Source: UBA7236 sp964638865 (lineage in GTDB: Bacteria; Bacteroidota; Bacteroidia; Chitinophagales; BACL12). Taken from it: 21,510 nucleotides of DNA. The position numbers and the translations under genes were made by a program. The notes beneath the pieces are model-generated. The model saw only the letters and a list, made by a program, of their open reading frames with translations, made no database searches and had not been told where the DNA came from. This document shows positions 15,517-21,510 of this stretch, piece after piece (position 1 is the stretch's first letter; every line of letters begins with the position of its first letter). The DNA is taken from NCBI GenBank assembly GCA_964638865.1, contig CAZXBG010000063.1, forward strand, positions 1 to 21,510, read 5' to 3'.

Positions 15517-15557
15517 GCAGAATTAATTTCTGAAAAATATTTACAAAATTACGGTTT

Positions 15558-17156
15558 TTAAAACAAACTGTCCTCTGCCCAGTCTGATTTATCAGGAAAA
15601 TCGGTAGTATAATGTAATCCGCGGCTTTCCTTTCGTGCTGCAGCTCCGCGAGTGATTAAAAATCCCACGGTAATTAAATTGCGCAATTCGCATAATTGGG
15701 GAGATATGGTTGTTGTTTCGTACATGTTTTCCGTTTCAGTATACAATAAATGTAATCTGTTCATCGCGCGCTCCAAACGTTCATTTCCACGAACAATGCC
15801 TACATAATTTGTCATTACTTCTTTTAATTCTCTGATGCTTTGCGTTATCATCACCATCTCTTTCGGATCATTTGTTCCTATTGCGTTCCAATCGGGAATA
15901 TTTTGTTGTAATTCCAATGCTTCAATTTTTTCTGCAGTATCAAGATAAATTCTATGGGCAAATACCAATGCCTCCAAAAGTGAATTACTCGCCAACCTGT
16001 TCGCTCCATGCAAACCTGTAGAACTGCATTCACCACATGCATATAAATTTTTGATGGAAGAAATTCCATTTTTATCCACCATAATTCCTCCACACATATA
16101 ATGTGCTGCCGGCGCTACCGGTATGAGATCTGTTTCTATATTAATTCCTATAGATAAACATTTTTCAAAAATATTTGGAAAATGATCGTGTAATTCTTCT
16201 TTACTTATTTTAGTACAATCAAGATATACAAAATCATCACCGCGAATTTTCATTTCATTATCTATTGCCCTAGCAACAATATCTCTTGGTGCCAGCGAAC
16301 CGCGCGTATCATATTTCTGCATAAATTCTTTTCCATCCAACGTTTTTAATACAGCACCTGCTCCGCGAATTGCTTCCGTAATTAAAAAGGAAGGAGATAC
16401 ACCCGCCTGATATAAAGAGGTTGGATGAAACTGAACAAATTCCATATTTGCAACCCTTCCTTTTGCACGATATACCATTGCCATTCCATCACCGGTTGCA
16501 ATAAGTGGATTTGTAGTATTTTTATATACCTGCCCGGCACCACCACTTGCCATTAAAGTAATTTTCGAAATAATTTTTTCTATCGATTTTGTTTTTTTGT
16601 TTAATACATAAACACCAAAACAAGAAATATCCGGAGTGTGTCTTGTAACAATTCGTCCCTGATGATGTTGCGTAATAATATCAATTACAAAGTGGTGAAT
16701 TAATATTTCAATATTCGGAAGCGCGTTTGCTTCTTCAATAAGTGTTTTTTCAATTTCTTTACCTGTGATATCCTTGTGATGTAAAACCCGAAATTCGCTA
16801 TGACCTCCTTCCTTTCCCAAGGCATATTCTCCGGTTTTGGTTTTGTCGAAATCTGTTCCCCAATTAATAATCTCCCGAACGCGATCAGGACCTTCCTTTA
16901 CCACAATTTCAACAATTTCTCGGTTACACAAACCATCACCCGCTATCATGGTGTCCTCAATATGTTTTTCATAGGAATCCTTTTCAAAATCCCAAACTGC
17001 CGCTATACCGCCCTGGGCGTATTTAGTATTAGTTTCATCTTCTTCTGCCTTAGTTATAATGATCAACTTTTTGTCGGGGAAACGTTTTGCTGTCTTTAGA
17101 GCAAAGGTCAAACCTGCAATTCCTGATCCTATCACCAAAAAGTCTGTTTTATACAT
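15558..17156 (-). CDS. nadB: L-aspartate oxidase
   Basis: A 532-residue FAD enzyme of the succinate dehydrogenase/fumarate reductase flavoprotein family. It oxidises L-aspartate to iminoaspartate, the first step of de novo NAD synthesis. Visible motifs are the FAD-binding GSGIAG (10-15), TKYAQGGIAAVW, GKEGGHSEFRVLH, FVQFHPTSLY, the active-site segment RGSLAPRDIVARAID and, near the C-terminal half, CGECSSTGLHGANRLASNSLLEA. Length is typical for NadB. No nadA or nadC is adjacent in the window, so the NAD genes are dispersed. The ATG at 17156 directly precedes the flavin-binding strand, as expected. Confidence 0.95.
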   Translation of the reverse strand: MYKTDFLVIGSGIAGLTFALKTAKRFPDKKLIIITKAEEDETNTKYAQGGIAAVWDFEKDSYEKHIEDTMIAGDGLCNREIVEIVVKEGPDRVREIINWGTDFDKTKTGEYALGKEGGHSEFRVLHHKDITGKEIEKTLIEEANALPNIEILIHHFVIDIITQHHQGRIVTRHTPDISCFGVYVLNKKTKSIEKIISKITLMASGGAGQVYKNTTNPLIATGDGMAMVYRAKGRVANMEFVQFHPTSLYQAGVSPSFLITEAIRGAGAVLKTLDGKEFMQKYDTRGSLAPRDIVARAIDNEMKIRGDDFVYLDCTKISKEELHDHFPNIFEKCLSIGINIETDLIPVAPAAHYMCGGIMVDKNGISSIKNLYACGECSSTGLHGANRLASNSLLEALVFAHRIYLDTAEKIEALELQQNIPDWNAIGTNDPKEMVMITQSIRELKEVMTNYVGIVRGNERLERAMNRLHLLYTETENMYETTTISPQLCELRNLITVGFLITRGAAARKESRGLHYTTDFPDKSDWAEDSLF

Positions 17157-17272
17157 AGTGCTAAGGTAAAGCTGTTTGAGGGAATATATTTAATTTTAGT
17201 GTCGATAAGGGCAATAAAATGACACAGAGCTAGTGGGCAAGCAGAACATTTAACTTCGATTTTCCGGAAGGT

Positions 17273-17566
17273 TTGTTTCCGGTAATTACTTCCCGGTTAA
17301 AAGGAACTTATCTGAGAATAGTTGATCTAACGCTAAATTTTATCACAGCAAATAAAAACATTGAAATTTTGTTGGAGGAATTAAAATATGTTCGCGATCA
17401 GTGTATTAAAGTAATATTTTCCTTTTCTTATAGTGAATTAATCAAACAAATACTTCATCTATGGTTACAAAAACAAATGCGTGTTGTAAATATGGATGTT
17501 TTTGTTGCAGAAAACGATGATCATCATATCGCTAAAATCCAGGAGATAATCAATTGGCAGAATTAA
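17273..17566 (+). CDS. Unassigned small ORF, possibly a gene remnant
   Basis: I do not recognise this protein. The frame is open from after a TAG at 17231-17233 to a TAA at 17564-17566, with TTG (17273) as the only start near its beginning; from there it is 97 residues. The composition looks coding: mixed alpha/beta, with the pattern IEILLEELKYVRDQCIKVIFSFS and a second segment MRVVNMDVFVAENDD. This faintly recalls the second half of a STAS-like domain, but I would not assign it. The lack of ATG, GTG or a clear upstream region suggests a truncated or decayed gene. It ends directly against the convergent DUF3109 gene. The 116 bp to its left hold nothing else recognisable. Confidence 0.35.
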   Translation: MFPVITSRLKGTYLRIVDLTLNFITANKNIEILLEELKYVRDQCIKVIFSFSYSELIKQILHLWLQKQMRVVNMDVFVAENDDHHIAKIQEIINWQN

Positions 17567-18142
17567 TTATTTTGATTGTTGCTCTCTGTATTCGTAGGTA
17601 GCTTCCAGGGCTTCGTAATATTCCTTTCCGTATTTTCTAACGAGGGCTGTTTTTACAAAACGAAAAACCGGAACCCCTAATTCTTTACCATTTTTACAAG
17701 CCGGTTTACAAATGTTCCAGCGCTCATAATTTAGTGCATCAAATTCGCCAACCTTGGTAATGCGAATTGGATATAAATGACAACTCACCGGTTTTTGCCA
17801 TTTTATTTTTTTATCGTTATAGGCTTTTTCAATTCCGCAAAGTGCTATCCCCTTTTCCCAGATCGTATAGGCACAAGGTCCATTCTTCATGAGCGGGGTT
17901 TTTAAAACACCTTCGTCGTTAGTGATAAAATAACCTTGTTGTTCTATCGCTTTGATGCCATCTTTGGTAAGATACTCTTTTACGGCGGGATAAACTTTTT
18001 CCAACATTTTTCTTTCACTCTTATCTATAAAAGCGCCCTCATCTCCTTCCACACAACAGGCTCCATGACAAGCACTTAAGTTGCACACGAACTCCTTGTC
18101 TAAAATGTCTTCGCTCACTAAGGTTTGTTGAATAATGATCAT
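17567..18142 (-). CDS. DUF3109 family cysteine-rich protein
   Basis: A 191-residue soluble protein matching the DUF3109 family common in Bacteroidota. It has nine cysteines, including the N-terminal cluster VCNLSACHGACCVEG, then GPCAY, ALCGIE, VSCHLYPIRI and the pair in NICKPACKNG. This spacing resembles YkgJ/FliB-type proteins that bind zinc or an iron-sulfur cluster, so metal binding is likely, but the biochemical role is unknown. The gene appears to be intact and of usual length. It ends back-to-back with the small unassigned ORF, with no gap. Confidence 0.88.
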   Translation of the reverse strand: MIIIQQTLVSEDILDKEFVCNLSACHGACCVEGDEGAFIDKSERKMLEKVYPAVKEYLTKDGIKAIEQQGYFITNDEGVLKTPLMKNGPCAYTIWEKGIALCGIEKAYNDKKIKWQKPVSCHLYPIRITKVGEFDALNYERWNICKPACKNGKELGVPVFRFVKTALVRKYGKEYYEALEATYEYREQQSK

Positions 18143-18901
18143 AGGGTAAAGGTACGGAAGATTATTTATTGTTGTCAGGTAAATCTATACTACTTTCTAA
18201 ATTCAAATTGTTTTCAAGTATATAGTTATCCACTGGTAAAATTTTTAATTAGAGGTAATGATTCTAATTTTTCCCCATCGTCAAATTTCAATATGTTTTT
18301 TTATTTTAATAAAATATTCATTGCCTTTGCCACTCCCTTAAATCCTTTTTTATCCACCAGATCCATGTTATCCGCGCCTGCCTGCCCCTTCTTTGGCAGG
18401 TTCTCCTTTTTTTCATTAATTATTTTTCATCCTTCCCTTTTTTTATCTTTTTTTTATCCGCCAGATCCATGTTATCCGCGCCTGCCTGCCCCTTCTTTGG
18501 CAGGTTCTCCTTTTTTTCATTAATTATTTTTCATCCTTCCCTTTTTTTATCTTTTTTTTATCCGCCNNNNNNNNNNNNNNNNNNNNNNNNNNNNNNNNNN
18601 NNNNNNNNNNNNNNNNNNNNNNNNNNNNNNNNNNNNNNNNNNNNNNNNNNNNNNNNNNNNNNNNNNATCCGCCCAATCCGCGTCATCCGCGTTCCCCTTT
18701 TTTTCCATTAATTATTTTTCCCCCCTTCCATTTTTTTATCTTTTTTTCATCCGCCCAATCCGCGTCATCCGCGTTCCCCTTTTTTTCCATTAATTATTTT
18801 TCCCCCCTTCCATTTTTTTATCTTTTTTTCATTTTCCTAATCCGCATTTTCCTTTTTTATTTACAATTTGTTTCCCATGTATAATAATAATCCCCTTCAA
18901 A
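18143..18901. repeat. Tandem repeat tract (104-bp and 82-bp units) spanning a 100-N gap
   Basis: This 759-bp stretch has no credible gene. Left of the N run (18567-18666) a 104-bp unit occurs at 18351-18454 and again at 18455-18558, with one mismatch near the boundary, and a third copy starts at 18559. Right of the gap an 82-bp unit occurs twice, identically, at 18667-18748 and 18749-18830, and then decays. The units share the pyrimidine-rich core CATTAATTATTTTTC, later TTTTTTTATCTTTTTTT, then ATCCGCC. The longer unit is distinguished by a segment with CCTGCC and GGCAGG arms that could form a stem. A further relative lies at 21470-21510. The true length across the gap is unknown. The first 200 bp (18143-18342) are AT-rich with nothing recognisable. 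Confidence 0.85.
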
Positions 18902-19600
18902 TCAATTCCCTAACAAAAAAATCGCAGGCACTTTCTCCATTGCCGGTGGATCTTTTTTCCATTCTCCAATAGATCTTGTTTTTATATTTTCATTTACTCC
19001 GGTAAGGTCACTTGCTATACACAATTGAGTAGCATCATTACAGCAATTAAACACATCTTGCAATAATCCATTATTTCTGTACGGAGTTTCAATAAAAATT
19101 TGCGTAACACCACTTCTCGCCTCTGTTTCCATTTTTTTAATTTGAGTATTCCGCGCAGGTTGTTTTACCGCGACATATCCATTAAACAAAAATTTTTGTC
19201 CGTTTAACCCACTGGCCATTAATGCCAAAAGTATGGAAGAAGGGCCAACCAGCGGAATAATTTGGATGCCATTCTGATGACATAATTTCACCAGACTACT
19301 GCCCGGATCTGCAACTGCCGGAACTCCTGATTCACTCATTAATGCACAATCATTTCCAGCCTTTAAATAATTAATATATCCTGAAATTTCGTTGTATTCT
19401 GTATTTACATTTAAGGGGAAAACGGGAATTTCATCAAAGGAAGCTGTATAACCTGTTTTACGTAAATATCTTCTTGTGGTCTTTTCATTTTCCGCAAAAA
19501 ATATTTTTATTGTTTTGGTAATTTCATGCACATAAGCAGGAATAACATGTAATGCCTCCTCATTTAAAATGGTTGGAATCAAATATAATTTTCCGTTCAT
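18902..19600 (-). CDS. RsmI-like SAM-dependent methyltransferase (tetrapyrrole methylase fold)
   Basis: A 232-residue relative of RsmI, the 16S rRNA C1402 2'-O-methyltransferase. It starts with KLYLIPTILNE and carries ALMSESGVPAVADPGSSLVKLC, corresponding to the SAM-binding GTP-x-x-DPG region, then PLVGPSSILLALMASGL and IFIETPYRNN. It is shorter than RsmI (about 285 in E. coli) and lacks the C-terminal domain. It matches the short RsmI-like paralogue commonly seen in Bacteroidota, whose target is not established as far as I know. The ATG is clear. The 146 bp to the right separate it from the divergent DNA glycosylase gene. Confidence 0.85.
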   Translation of the reverse strand: MNGKLYLIPTILNEEALHVIPAYVHEITKTIKIFFAENEKTTRRYLRKTGYTASFDEIPVFPLNVNTEYNEISGYINYLKAGNDCALMSESGVPAVADPGSSLVKLCHQNGIQIIPLVGPSSILLALMASGLNGQKFLFNGYVAVKQPARNTQIKKMETEARSGVTQIFIETPYRNNGLLQDVFNCCNDATQLCIASDLTGVNENIKTRSIGEWKKDPPAMEKVPAIFLLGN

Positions 19601-19746
19601 AATTGTAGCAACAAATGTTTCTCTAGCGCTAAGTTACACAAACTTGAGTAACCGGATTTTTTGGAAACAGTTGTATTATGTGTTTCCCGGCAATAAATAA
19701 ATGCTTTTTAATACAATATCTTTAGGGATAAATTCATACATCAGAA
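19601..19746. promoter_or_regulatory. Divergent intergenic region
   Basis: A 146-bp AT-rich spacer between the minus-strand methyltransferase and the plus-strand glycosylase should contain promoters for both. A possible Bacteroidota -7 box (TATCTTTA, 19717-19724) lies about 23 bp before the glycosylase start, but no good -33 box is at the right distance, so the call is weak. Confidence 0.3.
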
Positions 19747-20346
19747 GTGTCGAAACTAACAAAGGAATTTTATACAAGGTCGGATACGGTAGTAATTGCA
19801 AAAGAACTGCTCGGCAAAATATTGGTTTCCAATTTTAACGGTAAACGCACTTCAGGTATTATTTGCGAAACAGAGGCATATTGTGGCAGGGAGGATAGGG
19901 GATGTCATGCCTACAACGGTCGTTTTACCCCTCGCACAGAAATAATGTATGCCGAAGGTGGTGTTTCTTACGTATATCTTTGTTACGGAGTGCATTATTT
20001 GTTTAATGTTATTACCAATGAAAAAAACGATCCGCATGCAGTATTAATAAGAGCAATTGAACCTATTGAAGGAATGGATATGATACTTAAAAGAAGAAAA
20101 TTGACCACGTGTTATAATGGTATTGCTGCCGGTCCGGGTCTTGTATCACAATGCCTCGGATTTACAACAAATAACACCGGAATATCGTTAATAGAAAACA
20201 TCATTTGGATTGAACATGCCGAACCCGTTTCCAATAACAATATTATTTCAAGTGCACGTGTTGGAATGAATTTCGAAGGACCCTTTAAATTAATACCCTG
20301 GCGTTTCAGAATTAAAAATTCACCCTTTACCTCCAAAGCAAAATAG
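19747..20346 (+). CDS. 3-methyladenine DNA glycosylase (AAG/MPG family)
   Basis: A 199-residue DNA repair enzyme of the alkyladenine glycosylase family, which excises alkylated purines and hypoxanthine. It shows FYTRSDTVVIAKELLGKIL, the active-site segment ETEAYCGRED (E43 activates the water and Y45 intercalates, by analogy with human AAG E125/Y127), then FTPRTEIMY, YVYLCYGVHYLFNV and AAGPGLV. Length is normal for the bacterial family. The start is GTG (19747); no ATG is available before the conserved region. It is followed after 1 bp by the J-domain gene, so the two are probably co-transcribed. Confidence 0.93.
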   Translation: MSKLTKEFYTRSDTVVIAKELLGKILVSNFNGKRTSGIICETEAYCGREDRGCHAYNGRFTPRTEIMYAEGGVSYVYLCYGVHYLFNVITNEKNDPHAVLIRAIEPIEGMDMILKRRKLTTCYNGIAAGPGLVSQCLGFTTNNTGISLIENIIWIEHAEPVSNNNIISSARVGMNFEGPFKLIPWRFRIKNSPFTSKAK

Positions 20347-20347
20347 C

Positions 20348-21172
20348 GTGGCTTTTAATAAAAATCTTACTCTAGTAATATTAAAAACTACTAATGGAAA
20401 ATTTCTATTCAAACCATTTGGATATCACAAATTACTGTTAGCAGTATTCGGATTTTTTCTGGATGGCGGAAGGGGATTTTTGATCGGATTTATTATTGGA
20501 TGTTTTTTTGATGGCCAATTTGTACCTAAACCAACACAGCCAAAACCTGTTGACCAACGATTAAATTTTTTAATGTTGGCTGCATTTATAATACAAACTG
20601 TGGGTCTACAAAATTCTTTTTCTGATTCCACATTAAGCGCTCGTTTGGTCGCCCAATTCGGCGAACCTTACATACAAAACAGATTGAATTTTTTTCGCGA
20701 ATTATTGCGTCAGCGCATTCTGGTAGAAGCCATTTGTGAGCATGTTCGGGTGGAAGCAAAACAGGATTATAAAATCAATCTGATCGAATTTTTATTTAGT
20801 ATATCCGCCCATCCGCAAATTGATACCGCAAAACTCAAAAGAAGTATTAATTATGTTGCTGCGCATATAGAACTGGAGGAACAAAAAGTACAACAATTAT
20901 TTGATCAGTTTTATAATAAAAAAAAGGAATCAACATACACCAATTATCCTAGACAAACTACCTCACAAAAAACAAATATTTATTCCGTTTTTAATTTAAC
21001 ATCCGAGTGCACCGAAAAACAATTAAAAAAGGCATATCACACCTTAGCAAAAAAATATCATCCCGATATAAACCCACATGCAAGTGTCTCCGATCAAAAA
21101 AAAATGCAGGAACAATTGCGCATCGTGATCGAAAAATATGAAATGATTAAAGAGGAAAAAGGGTGGAAGTGA
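20348..21172 (+). CDS. DjlA-like membrane co-chaperone (TerB + J domain)
   Basis: A 274-residue protein with three parts. Residues about 26-58 are hydrophobic and glycine-rich, a membrane anchor. Residues about 70-190 form an all-helical TerB/DjlA-like domain. Residues about 211-272 form a C-terminal J domain with the HPD tripeptide at 238-240 (KKYHPDINP) that stimulates DnaK ATPase. This order matches DjlA, an inner-membrane DnaK co-chaperone of about 270 residues. The GTG start directly follows the glycosylase stop; the next in-frame Met is deep in the protein (about residue 76), so GTG is needed to keep the anchor. Confidence 0.88.
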   Translation: MAFNKNLTLVILKTTNGKFLFKPFGYHKLLLAVFGFFLDGGRGFLIGFIIGCFFDGQFVPKPTQPKPVDQRLNFLMLAAFIIQTVGLQNSFSDSTLSARLVAQFGEPYIQNRLNFFRELLRQRILVEAICEHVRVEAKQDYKINLIEFLFSISAHPQIDTAKLKRSINYVAAHIELEEQKVQQLFDQFYNKKKESTYTNYPRQTTSQKTNIYSVFNLTSECTEKQLKKAYHTLAKKYHPDINPHASVSDQKKMQEQLRIVIEKYEMIKEEKGWK

Positions 21173-21510
21173 ATTAGTGGGCAATGGCAGTGGCAGTGGG
21201 CAGTTTGTAACATTGGAGATTAATCGTTCGAAGTATAACTATATCAAGCATTTTAATATTATCAAATTACGGAGTTAATTTATTTTTATCCATTGCACCA
21301 AATCCCACCGTTTGTTTTCGCGTGTTCCCTGTCCCGATACTCATGCCCCTCGTTGCGTTACGCAGGGACTGAAGTCCGCGGCTACAAGATGTATCTTCCC
21401 TTCAGGACTTTTAGTTATCGAAAACAATTAAAGTGATAGTTTTAATTGTTTGTTTATCTGCATTTCCAACATTTTTTTATCCTTTTTTTATCCGCTCAAT
21501 CCGCATCATC
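21173..21510. repeat. Terminal non-coding stretch with several dispersed repeats
   Basis: No gene is visible in these 338 bp. In order they hold: a GGCAGTGG-type short repeat (about 21178-21202); TTCCCTGTCCCGATA (21325-21339), the reverse complement of the repeat at 14086; a REP-like element at 21364-21392 with GGACTGAAGTCC followed by GCGGCTACAAGATG, related to the repeat at 1-32; and an inverted repeat with 11-bp perfect arms (AAACAATTAAA at 21422-21432 and TTTAATTGTTT at 21441-21451). A pyrimidine-rich end (21470-21510, TTTATCCGCTCAATCCGCAT) matches the unit of the tract at 18351-18830. Confidence 0.65.

Noticed and set aside
18125..18711. Protein-coding frames through the repeat tract (plus strand)
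   Set aside because: They are low-complexity translations of pyrimidine-rich tandem repeats, partly running through Ns, with no homologous look.
18351..18830. CRISPR array
   Set aside because: The repeats are directly adjacent long units (104 and 82 bp) without unique spacers, and there are no cas genes.

Overview
The window looks like a draft-genome or metagenome scaffold from a member of the Bacteroidota. The evidence is the low GC content, a type IX secretion (Por) sorting domain on a secreted esterase, a DUF3109 protein, a SigR/RsrA-like ECF sigma/anti-sigma pair, and many short intergenic repeats of the kind common in this phylum. Two runs of exactly 100 Ns (11848-11947 and 18567-18666) are scaffold gaps, and both sit inside tandem repeats. 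I see no rRNA, tRNA, CRISPR array, transposase or phage gene.

Left part (135-10804): a compact biosynthetic locus. Reading leftwards on the minus strand it encodes an acyl carrier protein, two KAS III-type ketosynthases, an SDR reductase, an AMP-forming acyl ligase and a crotonyl-CoA carboxylase/reductase-like enzyme. After a 189-bp gap come a phenylalanine ammonia-lyase of the cyanobacterial type and a second AMP-forming ligase. A membrane-bound O-acyltransferase (MBOAT) of the AlgI/DltB type is transcribed divergently from the ACP end, with only about 40-55 bp between them. A coherent reading, which is inference, is: phenylalanine to cinnamate to cinnamoyl thioester, followed by reduction or reductive carboxylation (possibly to benzylmalonyl-CoA), KAS III condensation and ketoreduction on the dedicated ACP. 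The MBOAT could then transfer the finished aryl-acyl group to a cell-surface acceptor, as DltB does with DltC-bound D-alanine. I do not recognise this gene set as a described pathway, and it is the most interesting part of the window.

Middle part (10866-14113): an ECF sigma factor with its small zinc-finger anti-sigma factor (minus strand), then a repeat-flanked scaffold gap. After it come an O-antigen-ligase-type membrane protein overlapping a family 2 glycosyltransferase (plus strand), suggesting surface glycan or lipopolysaccharide assembly.

Right part (14245-21172): mostly housekeeping genes. They are a T9SS-secreted carboxylesterase, L-aspartate oxidase (NadB), a small unassigned ORF that may be a remnant, a DUF3109 cysteine-rich protein, an RsmI-like methyltransferase, a 3-methyladenine DNA glycosylase and a DjlA-like TerB/J-domain membrane protein. 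Between DUF3109 and the methyltransferase lies a repeat tract built from two related unit types, 104 bp and 82 bp, on either side of the second gap. The last 340 bp hold only dispersed repeats, including relatives of elements seen elsewhere in the window.
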